Of a stretch of DNA of 64,000 nucleotides, positions 43,068-51,243 are shown piece after piece. Where the stretch lies: positions 2,728,001 to 2,792,000 of the forward strand of contig NZ_SGXC01000001.1 in assembly GCF_004216695.1 (NCBI RefSeq), in the 5' to 3' direction. Made by a program: the position numbers and the translations under genes. Each line of letters starts with the position of its first letter. Within the stretch, counting starts at the first letter, position 1. Source of the stretch: Pigmentiphaga kullae. Its GTDB lineage: Bacteria; Pseudomonadota; Gammaproteobacteria; Burkholderiales; Burkholderiaceae_B. Below the pieces are notes generated by a model. The model made no database searches, was not told the origin of the DNA, and saw nothing but the letters and a program-made list of their open reading frames with translations.

Positions 43068-43559
43068 TTACCGCTTGCCGATGCTCTGCAGCTCGTGCTG
43101 CAAAGACATACCGTCCAGCTTCTGGATCGGCAGCGCCAGGAATAGCTCGATGCGGCGTTTGAGCGCGATGGCTGCATCGTGGAAGGCCTTGCGCTGTTCA
43201 TCATCCCCTTCCACCGCGGCGGGGTCGGGCACGCCCCAATGGGCCGATACCGGCTTGCCCGGCCAGATCGGGCAAACCTCTCCCGCCGCGTTGTCGCAGA
43301 CGGTGAAGATGAAATCGAGCGGCGGGGCATCGGCACGCGCAAATTCGTCCCAGTTCTTGCTGCGATATCCCGTGGTCGGCAAAGCCAGGCGCTCCAAGGT
43401 AACCAGTGCCTGTGGGTGCACTTCGCCTTTGGGGTGGCTGCCGGCCGAGTATGCGCGGAAGCGTCCCTTGCCCAGTCCGTTGAGCAAGCCTTCAGCCAGG
43501 ATGGATCGAGCCGAATTGCCGGTGCAGATGAACAGAACGTTGTAGGCCTTGTTTTCCAT
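43068..43559 (-). CDS. arsC: LMW-phosphatase-type arsenate reductase
   Basis: A 163-residue protein of the low-molecular-weight tyrosine phosphatase fold. The phosphate loop is CTGNSARS with Cys12 and Arg18. Further marks are YSAGSHPKGEVHP and the Asp segment WGVPDPA. ATG 43559 is used; the longer upstream reading lacks family similarity. The redox cysteines expected for a thioredoxin-coupled enzyme are less clear than in the Gram-positive type, so the electron donor is uncertain. Confidence 0.9.
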   Translation of the reverse strand: MENKAYNVLFICTGNSARSILAEGLLNGLGKGRFRAYSAGSHPKGEVHPQALVTLERLALPTTGYRSKNWDEFARADAPPLDFIFTVCDNAAGEVCPIWPGKPVSAHWGVPDPAAVEGDDEQRKAFHDAAIALKRRIELFLALPIQKLDGMSLQHELQSIGKR

Positions 43560-43590
43560 GGGGGTCTCGCGAGCGCAGTTCATTGGGAAA

Positions 43591-43917
43591 TCAACATGCG
43601 GTGCATGCGTCGGCGCCGGAGATTTCACAGGCGGCGCCCTGGCAGCAGTGTTCGGTCAAATAGCCGAGCAGCCCGTTCATCTGGGCGAAGTCGGCGCGAT
43701 AGATCAGGTTGCGCCCCTGTTGCTCCACGGTCACCAGGCCAGCGTGCGCCAACTCTTTCAGGTGAAAGGACAGGGTATTGCGGGCGACCTGGAGCTGGTC
43801 TGCCAGGGTGCTTGGCGTCAGTCCGGCCGGCCCTGCCACGACCAGGGCGCGAAAGGTTCGCAGCCGTTGGGCATGGGCCAAGGCGGAGAGCGCATTGATG
43901 GCTTGGATCTCGTTCAT
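43591..43917 (-). CDS. arsR: ArsR/SmtB-family arsenic repressor
   Basis: A 108-residue winged-helix repressor. The DNA-recognition helix lies around TPSTLADQLQVARNTLSFHLKEL (its central part). The canonical ELCVCDL metal site of E. coli ArsR is absent; instead cysteines cluster at the C-terminus: Cys91, Cys92, Cys97, Cys105 and Cys108, close to the C-terminal site described for Acidithiobacillus ArsR. ATG 43917 starts the first gene of the operon; arsenite should release it from the promoter just upstream. Confidence 0.92.
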   Translation of the reverse strand: MNEIQAINALSALAHAQRLRTFRALVVAGPAGLTPSTLADQLQVARNTLSFHLKELAHAGLVTVEQQGRNLIYRADFAQMNGLLGYLTEHCCQGAACEISGADACTAC

Positions 43918-44079
43918 TATTCTACGATACAACATTCATTGAATTATTGTGTGAATAATATGTTGCAGGTTTTGGAAAGCGGAACGGTGCCAGTTGCGTC
44001 AGGTGAACGGCTGAAGTTTCACTTGACGGACATGATGATCGTTGAAGCAATTGTGGAGAATGCGCCGGGCGCAACCGCA

Positions 44080-44112
44080 GGCCCTTTGATTTCATCGGGA
44101 ACTCAAAGGGCC
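44080..44112 (+). terminator. Terminator-like hairpin in the arsR-iclR gap
   Basis: GGCCCTTTGA (44080-44089) and TCAAAGGGCC (44103-44112) pair perfectly over 10 bp with a 13-nt loop, followed on the plus strand by TTGATTTTT. No plus-strand gene was recognised upstream between 43918 and 44080, so it may end an unknown small transcript or be a relic. The rest of this 270-bp gap shows AT-rich arsR promoter sequence. Confidence 0.6.
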
Positions 44113-44187
44113 TTGATTTTTACGCTTTTCTGCAACTCATTTCGCGCTACGCGCAGACGTTGGCAGCCATTGCCACTTTCCCGCGCT

Positions 44188-45009
44188 CTAACGGGGTGCT
44201 CCCAACCTGCGCGACAGTTCGTCGGCCGTATTGCGCAGCGCTTCTTCGAATTGGGCAACGGCTGTGTCGTCGGGCTCTGGCCCGAGAGTGGTGATCGCGG
44301 CGCACAGTTGCCGCATTTGATCGAACACCGGCGCCGATGCCGCGGAAAATCCGCCGCTCATGGCTGAGTCGGTGCGCGCGATTCCGTCGCGCCGGACGTC
44401 TTTCGCAATATCGACGATGGTTGCGTCGCGTATCCGTGCGTCGAAGTTTCCGGCCAGGCTGACACTGGACGACCGCTCCTGCTCCACGAGCTGTCCCGTC
44501 TGCTCGGCGGGGAGCCACGACAGGAATACGCGCCCGGTGGCGGTGCTGAGTAGAGGCAGCACATGTCCGACGCGTACTCCCATGGGGCCGTATTCGTCGC
44601 CGTCGATCTTGAAAACGATGGTCGGTCCGCGGTTGCCCCATACAGCCAGGAATACCGAGTGGCGCGTCTGCGTGCGCAATTGACTGAGAAGGTCCTTGGC
44701 TCGTTCGACCAGGCTGGACTGTCGTAGCGCCGCGGAGCCGAGTTGCACGGCGAAGGGGCCGAGCCCGTAGCGGCCGGTAGCCGCGTCCCGCTCGACGACC
44801 CCTTCATGCAGGAAGCTCGCCAGGTAGAGATGCGCATTGCTGGCAGGCATGCCTACCCCTACAGCGATGTCCCGCAGAAGCAGTTTTTCCTGTGCCTGTT
44901 CCAAGAGCCGAAGAATCCGGAATCCGACTTCGATGGATTTGATGCGGCGCGGCTCCCGCGTAGTCGATTCGTCGTCCATGAGGGCAGTGTGTGGCGTGTG
45001 TCTTGACAT
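44188..45009 (-). CDS. IclR-family transcriptional regulator
   Basis: A 273-residue regulator with N-terminal helix-turn-helix (LLLRDIAVGVGMPASNAHLYL) and an IclR effector domain (TRHSVFLAVWGNRGPTIVFK; C-terminal DSAMSGGFSAASAPVFD). It is divergent from the Bug gene at 45114. Two AT-rich palindromic sites lie between (45032-45072), covering its own promoter, so autorepression and control of the Bug-monooxygenase pair are likely. Confidence 0.88.
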   Translation of the reverse strand: MSRHTPHTALMDDESTTREPRRIKSIEVGFRILRLLEQAQEKLLLRDIAVGVGMPASNAHLYLASFLHEGVVERDAATGRYGLGPFAVQLGSAALRQSSLVERAKDLLSQLRTQTRHSVFLAVWGNRGPTIVFKIDGDEYGPMGVRVGHVLPLLSTATGRVFLSWLPAEQTGQLVEQERSSSVSLAGNFDARIRDATIVDIAKDVRRDGIARTDSAMSGGFSAASAPVFDQMRQLCAAITTLGPEPDDTAVAQFEEALRNTADELSRRLGAPR

Positions 45010-45031
45010 GCCAAGTTTAGCTCGTACAATA

Positions 45032-45072
45032 AATTTATACTTAGTATTATTAATTTATACATTGTATAAATT
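45032..45072. promoter_or_regulatory. Tandem operator sites of the IclR regulator
   Basis: The right site is a perfect inverted repeat, AATTTATAC (45052-45060), ATT, GTATAAATT (45064-45072). The left site repeats the first arm, AATTTATAC (45032-45040), TTA, then an imperfect GTATTATTA arm (45044-45052). The two begin 20 bp apart, about two helical turns, fitting cooperative binding of two dimers. Confidence 0.65.
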
Positions 45073-45113
45073 CGTGGAATGAACCGCGACCATTTCCCCA
45101 AGAGGATGGAGAC

Positions 45114-46085
45114 ATGAGGAAATTCCCTCGCCGTGGAGCGTGGCTGCTGATGTTTGCCATAGGGGGCGGGCATGCTGCCGCGACCTATCCCGAGCGTCCT
45201 TTGCGAATCGTCGTGCCGTTCGCGCCCGGTGGCGTTGCGGATGCGACAGCGCGGTTGATAGCCGCAGAAATGTCGGAAGAGCTCGGGCAATCGGTCGTCG
45301 TCGAGAATCGTGCAGGGGGGGCCGCCATCATAGGAACCACCCTGGTCGCCAAGGCACCGGCGGACGGCTATACCTTGTTGCTGGGCAGCACCAACATTTC
45401 AACCAATCCTGCGCTGTACAAGAAACTTCCCTACGACGTGGACAAGGAACTGACCCCGGTGGCGCTGGCGGTGGTGGTGCCCGGGGTGATCGTCACGCAT
45501 CCCTCGGTCCCTGCCCGCAACCTGCCTGACCTCGTCCAATACGCGCGCCGAAATCCGGACAAGTTGAGCTATTCGTCGGTGGGGCTTGGAAGTTTCTCGC
45601 ACCTGGCTGTCGAGCGGCTCGCCCAGCAGACCTCAACCAAGGTGGTACACGTTCCCTATAAGGGCTACGCCCCGGCCATCATGTCGGTGATCAGCGGCGA
45701 GACCCATTTCCTGATCAGCGATCTGCAGGGAGCCTTGCCGTATATCAAGGCCGGCAAGCTCAATGCGATGGCGGTGACAGGCAACAAACGTCTTGCCGTT
45801 CTGCCCGATGTCGCGACGGCTCAAGAGGCCGGCCTCAAGGATTACGAGGCGGTGGGATGGCTGGGCATCATGGCTCCGGCGGGTACTCCGCAACCCGTGA
45901 TTGCAAGATTGAATGCAATCGTGAACAAGGCCATGCGCAGGCAGGACGTGTCCCAACGTTACCTCGAGCAGGGCTCGGAAACCTTCGACGGCAGCCCGCA
46001 GGACTTTCGCCGCTTCCTTGACGAGAACCGCCGCGGTTGGGAGCAGGTGATTCGCGCCGGCGGCATCACCGTCGATGCTTCCTGA
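45114..46085 (+). CDS. Bug-family solute receptor protein
   Basis: A 323-residue periplasmic receptor. After a basic N-terminus and signal segment (LLMFAIGGGHAAA) come PLRIVVPFAPGGVADATARL, VVVENRAGGAAIIGT and HVPYKGYAPAIMSVI. AGGATGGAG precedes the ATG. It forms an operon with the FAD monooxygenase 62 bp downstream and should deliver that enzyme's substrate or a related acid to an unlinked carrier. Confidence 0.92.
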   Translation: MRKFPRRGAWLLMFAIGGGHAAATYPERPLRIVVPFAPGGVADATARLIAAEMSEELGQSVVVENRAGGAAIIGTTLVAKAPADGYTLLLGSTNISTNPALYKKLPYDVDKELTPVALAVVVPGVIVTHPSVPARNLPDLVQYARRNPDKLSYSSVGLGSFSHLAVERLAQQTSTKVVHVPYKGYAPAIMSVISGETHFLISDLQGALPYIKAGKLNAMAVTGNKRLAVLPDVATAQEAGLKDYEAVGWLGIMAPAGTPQPVIARLNAIVNKAMRRQDVSQRYLEQGSETFDGSPQDFRRFLDENRRGWEQVIRAGGITVDAS

Positions 46086-46147
46086 ACGGGACGGCTCATA
46101 CCCTTCGAATCGGCCTGGCGACACTTTTCATCATCAAAGGATTTTCC

Positions 46148-47326
46148 ATGCACATGTCTTCCATCTCCCGAGCGCCGAGGGTGGCCCTGGTCGGGGCTGG
46201 GATCGGCGGCCTGACCGCGGCGGCAGCCTTGCATCAGCGAGGCTTCGAAGTCTCGGTCTATGAGCGGGCTTCGCACCTCGGCGAGGTGGGGGCGGGATTG
46301 CAGATGGCGCCGAATGCGGTGAAGGTGTTGCGCGCGCTGGGCGTAGAAGAGGCTTTCGGACGCTTTGCCCCGGAGCCGTCCGTGCGTCTGTCCATCAAGT
46401 GGGACGACGGCACCGTGCGAGACCGCGTGCCATTGCCCGCGGCCATGCGGGCGCAATATGGCGCGAGCTATCACACCGCGCACCGGGCGGATCTTCACTC
46501 GCTATTGGCCAGCCTTGTGCCCGAAGGGACCATCCACACCGACGCGGAGTGCGCATCGGTCGAAAACACGAAGTCAGGGGCGGTAATCTCCTTGACGGAT
46601 GGCCGGCAAGTCGAGGCCGATGTGGTGGTTGGCGCCGACGGTATTCACTCTCGGGTCGCGAGGTGTCTTTTCGGCGAACGCGAGGCGCGCTTCACGCACC
46701 AGATTTGCTGGCGCATCATTCTTCCCATGCAAGCATTGCGCGATGCGTCGGCGTCGCTGCCAGTCCCTCTGGATGGTTCCGAATATACGGGCTGGCTCGG
46801 GCCAACGGGGCATGTTCTTTTCTATCCGCTGCGCAAGGGAGAACTGCTCAACATTTTTGCCGGCCGAGTGGCCAAGGACGATTGGGCGGAAGAGAACTGG
46901 GCCGTGCCCAGCCGTATCGACGATATGCTGAAAGCCTATGCGGGTTGGCATCCGGGTATGCTCGATGTGATGTCGCGCGCGCAGGAAGTCTACAAGTGGG
47001 GAATCCGGGATCGTGACCCGTTGCAGGAATGGGGGCGTGGTCGGATCACATTGCTGGGCGATGCCGCGCATCCGATGATGCCGACGCTCGCACAAGGGGC
47101 CGCCGTCTCGATGGAGGACGGCTACGCCCTGGCGCATTTTCTCGACTACGGACGCGGCGATCTGGACAGCGCGCTGCTGGCTTATCAGCGCGAACGCCAA
47201 CCGCGAGCCGCAAAGGTACAACTGCAGGCCCGCGATCAATTCCGCAATAACCAGTTGACGCCACCCCCGCCGCCGCTGCCGGTGGATTGGATCTATGGCT
47301 ACGACGTTGCGAAGCTGCCTGTTTGA
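46148..47326 (+). CDS. FAD-dependent aromatic monooxygenase (salicylate/3-hydroxybenzoate hydroxylase-like)
   Basis: A 392-residue group A flavoprotein hydroxylase with GAGIGGLTAAAALHQRGFEV, VGADGIHSRVARCLFG and GDAAHPMMPTLAQGAAVSMED. It is a clear paralogue of 18923-20164 and more distantly of 61186-62376. AAAGGA precedes ATG 46148. A hydrophobic proline-rich tail (TPPPPPLPVDWIYGYDV) closes the protein. Substrate is unknown; the Bug neighbour suggests an aromatic acid. Confidence 0.85.
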   Translation: MHMSSISRAPRVALVGAGIGGLTAAAALHQRGFEVSVYERASHLGEVGAGLQMAPNAVKVLRALGVEEAFGRFAPEPSVRLSIKWDDGTVRDRVPLPAAMRAQYGASYHTAHRADLHSLLASLVPEGTIHTDAECASVENTKSGAVISLTDGRQVEADVVVGADGIHSRVARCLFGEREARFTHQICWRIILPMQALRDASASLPVPLDGSEYTGWLGPTGHVLFYPLRKGELLNIFAGRVAKDDWAEENWAVPSRIDDMLKAYAGWHPGMLDVMSRAQEVYKWGIRDRDPLQEWGRGRITLLGDAAHPMMPTLAQGAAVSMEDGYALAHFLDYGRGDLDSALLAYQRERQPRAAKVQLQARDQFRNNQLTPPPPPLPVDWIYGYDVAKLPV

Positions 47327-47372
47327 GATTTGCCAGAGTGCCGGCGTCTGGCACCCGCCAAAGCCATGGGCT

Positions 47373-47996
47373 TCATGAAGACGGCGCGCGGTGGAGCATC
47401 GTGCCCGGCCGCGCCGCGCTGACCGTCGCCAGGATGGACTCGAATGCCTCGTGCGTCTGGTGCATCGCCGACGGCGAGGCCGGGTCGATCCACAGATAGC
47501 TGTAGTAATACATGCCCAGCAGCGCCTTGAGCCGGAAGCGCGAGTACGGCGCGAAGACGCCGGTCTTTTCGCCTTCGATCAGCGTTTCCTTCCAGATCCT
47601 CTCGTAGCTGGCATGCAACGCCAGCACCGCCTGGCGCCGGTCGTCGCTCAGGGACAGGGTTTCCCGGAAGCAGACGGCCAGTTCGTCGCGATGGGCGCCG
47701 ATGACGTCGATGAGTTCGGCGCCCAGGCGCCGCAGCCGCAGCGCCGGGTCGGCGATCTCGGCCTTGGCCAGCTTGGCCTGCTGGAGCAGCTTGGCCATGT
47801 AGCGCCGGCATATTTCCTCCAGCAAGTCCTCCTTGCTGGGGAAGTAGTGGTAGAACGCCCCGCGGCTGAGGCTCAGCGCCGCGCACAGTTCGCTCATGCC
47901 CACGGCATGGAACCCTCGATGGGCGAAAAGCGCCGCCGCGCCGGCCAATATCCGATCGCGGTTGGCGGCCAGCTCTTCCGTTTTCCTGTTCACCAC
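47373..47996 (-). CDS. TetR-family transcriptional regulator
   Basis: A 207-residue repressor with the TetR N-terminal helix-turn-helix (RILAGAAALFAHRGFHAVGM, ALSLSRGAFYHYFPSKEDLL) and a helical ligand domain. GTG at 47996 or 47993 starts it. It is divergent from the sulfite dehydrogenase genes, with a perfect palindrome between (48092-48115). Ligand unknown. Confidence 0.9.
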   Translation of the reverse strand: MVNRKTEELAANRDRILAGAAALFAHRGFHAVGMSELCAALSLSRGAFYHYFPSKEDLLEEICRRYMAKLLQQAKLAKAEIADPALRLRRLGAELIDVIGAHRDELAVCFRETLSLSDDRRQAVLALHASYERIWKETLIEGEKTGVFAPYSRFRLKALLGMYYYSYLWIDPASPSAMHQTHEAFESILATVSAARPGTMLHRAPSS

Positions 47997-48091
47997 GATG
48001 GTTGTGGGCGCACTGCCTTGTCGATATCAGCGGGAATTGTAATGGGAGCCGGGGTGGGCGCGGCTCGCCGGCTCATGTACACTCCGCATGG

Positions 48092-48115
48092 CAGACCGAC
48101 CGATCGGTCGGTCTG
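48092..48115. promoter_or_regulatory. Perfect 24-bp palindrome, TetR operator
   Basis: CAGACCGACCGA (48092-48103) is followed directly by its reverse complement TCGGTCGGTCTG (48104-48115). It lies 96 bp from the tetR start and 53 bp from the soxC-like start, in the position of a shared operator. Sequences built from ACCGACCGGTC units are known for several TetR repressors. Confidence 0.75.
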
Positions 48116-48167
48116 TGGGATTTGAAGGGCTGGGATCGGTGGGATCCGGACGAGACAAGGAGGGAGC

Positions 48168-49490
48168 ATGAATAGTCGAGACAACGCAGGCAGTGCGCTG
48201 GCGGAGCCGGTCGAGGCGGCTGCCGGCGGCAGGCGGCAGTTCCTGGCGCGGAGCACCGCGGTGGCCACCTCGCTGGCGACCATGGCGCTGTCGGAGTCGG
48301 CCATGGCCCAATCGGGCGCGACCGCGGCCGCGCCGGACGTAGCGAAGAAGAATCTGCCGCCGAATGTGCCGGCATGGACGAAATCCCTGGGCGCGCCCAC
48401 GGCCTCGCCCTACGGGGTACCGTCGAAGTTCGAGACGGAGGCGACAAGAAAGCTGTACCCGGGCCTCAAGGAGCCGATGTCCGCCTACAGCACGACGCCG
48501 CTACAGGAACTGGATGGCACCATCACCCCCAATGGGCTGTTCTATGAACGGCACCATGCGGGCGTTCCGGAAATCGACCCGCGTCAGCACCGCCTGATGA
48601 TCCACGGGTTGGTGAAGAATCCGATGATCTTCGAGGTGCAGGAGCTGCGGCAGTTTCCCAGTGAAAGCCATGTCTATTTCCTGGAGTGTTCGGGGAACCC
48701 TTCGTTCCTGCCGCCTTACGGAAAGACCGCGGCCGAGGTGGCCGGCCTCGTCAGCTGCGCGGAGTGGACGGGGGTTCCGCTCAAGACGCTCTTGAATCGC
48801 GCGGGCCTGGATCCGAAGGCGAAATGGATCGTGGCCGAAGGCGCCGATGGCGCCGCCATGACACGCAGCATTCCGATCGAGAAGTGCCTGGACGATGTGC
48901 TCATCGCCTACAGCCAGAACGGCGAGCGCCTACGTCCGGAGCAGGGCTACCCCATCCGGCTTTTCGTGCCGGGTTTCGAGGGGAACATGAGCATCAAGTG
49001 GCTGCGTCGCCTGCACGTGACGGACCAGCCGGGCTATACGCGGGAAGAAACGGCCAAGTACACGGATTTGATGGGCGACGGCCGCGCGCGCAAGTTCTCG
49101 TTCGTCATGGAGTGCAAGTCGATCATCACGTCTCCCTCGGGCACGCATCGCCTGACTCGCAAGGGGACGCACGAGATGCGGGGAATCGCCTGGAGCGGCC
49201 GTGGAAAGATCACGGGTGTCGATGTGTCCATCGATGGCGGCAACAGCTGGTATCCCGCCACTTTGCAGGAGCCGGTGCGTTCGAAGGCGTTGACGGCGTT
49301 CCGGGCGCCCTTCGAGTGGAACGGCAAGGAACTGGTGATCATGAGCCGGGCGATGGACGAAACCGGCTACGTGCAGCCCACGCTGGAGCAGCTCATCTCG
49401 GTCAGGGGGAAGGTTTCCTTCTACCACAACAACTCGGTTCAACCATGGCGGATCGCCGCCAGCGGGGAGGTGACCAATGGACGCGCGTAA
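48168..49490 (+). CDS. soxC: Sulfite dehydrogenase molybdopterin subunit (SoxC/SorA-like)
   Basis: A 440-residue periplasmic molybdoenzyme of the sulfite oxidase family. A Tat signal (GGRRQFLARSTAVATS) is followed by the Moco domain, with Cys174 in FLECSGN as molybdenum ligand, and a C-terminal dimerisation domain (ITGVDVSIDGGNSW). It oxidises sulfite to sulfate, or bound sulfane sulfur in the Sox complex. Its stop overlaps the cytochrome gene by 14 bp. No other sox genes are seen, so a stand-alone sulfite dehydrogenase is likely. Confidence 0.9.
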   Translation: MNSRDNAGSALAEPVEAAAGGRRQFLARSTAVATSLATMALSESAMAQSGATAAAPDVAKKNLPPNVPAWTKSLGAPTASPYGVPSKFETEATRKLYPGLKEPMSAYSTTPLQELDGTITPNGLFYERHHAGVPEIDPRQHRLMIHGLVKNPMIFEVQELRQFPSESHVYFLECSGNPSFLPPYGKTAAEVAGLVSCAEWTGVPLKTLLNRAGLDPKAKWIVAEGADGAAMTRSIPIEKCLDDVLIAYSQNGERLRPEQGYPIRLFVPGFEGNMSIKWLRRLHVTDQPGYTREETAKYTDLMGDGRARKFSFVMECKSIITSPSGTHRLTRKGTHEMRGIAWSGRGKITGVDVSIDGGNSWYPATLQEPVRSKALTAFRAPFEWNGKELVIMSRAMDETGYVQPTLEQLISVRGKVSFYHNNSVQPWRIAASGEVTNGRA

Positions 49491-50052
49491 CGCCATCATC
49501 GCCGCGGCCCTCGGGTTTTGCGCGGCGCTGGCCCCGGCCGCGAGCCAGGCCGGCTATGAAAACCTCGGCCGGCACTTGAGCAAGGAAGAGCTTGCCGGCT
49601 GGGACATAGACGTGTCGGTGGACGGCAAGGGGCTGCCACGCGGAAAGGGAACCGTGGCCCAGGGGGAAAAGGTCTACCAGGCCATGTGCGTGGCCTGCCA
49701 TGGCGTGAAGCTGGAGGGAGGGCTGGGGCCCGCGCTGGCCGGCGGCGTGGGCAGCCTGACCACCGACAAGCCGCTCAAGACCATCGGTAGCTATTGGCCC
49801 TACGCCACCACGCTGTTCGATTACATCCGCCGGGCGATGCCGTTCCAGGCTCCCCAGTCGATGTCCAGCGACGACGTCTACAGCGTGACGGCCTACCTGT
49901 TGCACAAGAATGGCATCCTGCCGGCGAACGCCACGGTGGACGCCGGCAGCCTGGCCAAGGTCAAGATGCCCAATCGCGACAACTTCTATGTCGACGACCG
50001 CCCCGACGTGAAGGGCGTCCGTTGCATGAAGGACTGTCTCTCGAAGAAATAG
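49477..50052 (+). CDS. Cytochrome c subunit of sulfite dehydrogenase (SoxD/SorB-like)
   Basis: A 191-residue periplasmic monoheme cytochrome. A signal peptide (about 1-25) is followed by the heme site CVACH (71-75) and a probable axial Met in RRAMPFQAP. The overlap with the molybdoenzyme gene shows it is the electron acceptor of that enzyme. It lacks the second SoxD domain of classical Sox systems. Confidence 0.88.
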   Translation: MDARNAIIAAALGFCAALAPAASQAGYENLGRHLSKEELAGWDIDVSVDGKGLPRGKGTVAQGEKVYQAMCVACHGVKLEGGLGPALAGGVGSLTTDKPLKTIGSYWPYATTLFDYIRRAMPFQAPQSMSSDDVYSVTAYLLHKNGILPANATVDAGSLAKVKMPNRDNFYVDDRPDVKGVRCMKDCLSKK

Positions 50053-50060
50053 GCCAGGCC

Positions 50061-51239
50061 TCATCGACCACGGCCGGCGCTCGCGGTATTCGAGGACATC
50101 CGGGGCGCCGCCGTCCTCATTCCATATCTCATCACCCCCACGACGCATAGCAGGGCGATGAGCGCCCCGCCCAGCGCGACCAGCGCCCGGCCCAGGGGGC
50201 CCAGCACCTTGCCGGAGTGGACCGGATACTGCCAGACCAGGAACCGGTCCACCGGCGTGCCGCTGGCATAGCCGAAGCGTCCTGCCAGTTCCCCGGTCCT
50301 GTCGTCGATGAAGACCTGTTCGTAGCGCACGCGCAGGGCGGATTCGCGCAGATCCTTTTCCTTGAACGCGACCCGGTACATGCCGCGCGAGGCCAGGTGT
50401 CCGAAGTACCAGGGCTCGTAGTCCCGGGTGCCTTCCGGCAGCAGTGCCCGCGCCAGGACGACGCTCTGCAGGGGGCTGATGGGAGGCGCCGGAGAGGGCG
50501 CCGACACCGGTGCCCGCGTCGCGACCGGATGCGGGCTGACCGGGCCGAACAGGCTGGCGATGGGCTTGAACACTTCGTTGCCCAGGCCGAGGTAGATGCC
50601 GGTGAAGGCGATGGGCAGGGCCACCGCCAGCGTCCACAGGCCGATGGTCCGGTGCAGGTCGTTCACCAGCTTCAGCCCGCGCGCGCCGGGGCTCATGCGC
50701 CAGGCGGCCCGCCATGGCCGCCCCCCACGGGTGGGCAAGGTCAGGTACACACCCGCCAGCGAGATGAGCAGCCAGGCGACGCTGACCCATCCAAGCAGCC
50801 GGCCGCCCCATGGGCCGGGCAGCGCCAGGTTCCGGTGGAAGCGGTTGAGCCAGGGCATCAAGTGGGCGCGATCCCAGTTCCAGGCGCCCCATTTGCGCGT
50901 GCCCAGGATGCGGCCGGACGCGGGGTCGACGAACAGGCGGTCGAAGCCGACGGCGGCGCCGGGCCGGGCCTCGACCTGGACTTCGCTGGCCTGGCCCGGC
51001 GGCGTGTCCAGCGGCAGCTGCGTCACCCGGATGCGGCCGTCCTGCGATTCGATCCGCGCCAGCAGCGTGTCGAAGGGCAGGGCGGGGCGCGTGTCGCCGG
51101 TCTTGAACAGCGCGGGATTCAGCCACGCATCCAGTTCGTGCTCGAAGGCGATCAGGCTGCCCGTCAGGGCGGTGATCGCGACGAACAGGGCGATGGCCAG
51201 GCCGCACCAGCGGTGCAGCCCGCGAAGAAACGCCTTCAT
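50061..51239 (-). CDS. PepSY-associated membrane protein of an iron-uptake operon
   Basis: A 392-residue inner-membrane protein with four main helices and PepSY-type periplasmic segments. The N-terminal LHRWCGLAIALFVAITALTGS and the later NDLHRTIGLWTLAVALPIAFTG carry the conserved histidines of the PiuB/FsrB-like group, probably heme- or metal-related. It follows the TonB receptor by four bases. Such proteins often reduce ferric siderophores at the inner membrane; this is a family-based inference. Confidence 0.85.
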   Translation of the reverse strand: MKAFLRGLHRWCGLAIALFVAITALTGSLIAFEHELDAWLNPALFKTGDTRPALPFDTLLARIESQDGRIRVTQLPLDTPPGQASEVQVEARPGAAVGFDRLFVDPASGRILGTRKWGAWNWDRAHLMPWLNRFHRNLALPGPWGGRLLGWVSVAWLLISLAGVYLTLPTRGGRPWRAAWRMSPGARGLKLVNDLHRTIGLWTLAVALPIAFTGIYLGLGNEVFKPIASLFGPVSPHPVATRAPVSAPSPAPPISPLQSVVLARALLPEGTRDYEPWYFGHLASRGMYRVAFKEKDLRESALRVRYEQVFIDDRTGELAGRFGYASGTPVDRFLVWQYPVHSGKVLGPLGRALVALGGALIALLCVVGVMRYGMRTAAPRMSSNTASAGRGR

Positions 51240-51243
51240 CGCG

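Noticed and set aside
43960-44170. Possible short plus-strand gene starting with ATG 43960
   Set aside because: No ribosome site of note, no family similarity, and the frame runs on antisense into the iclR gene.
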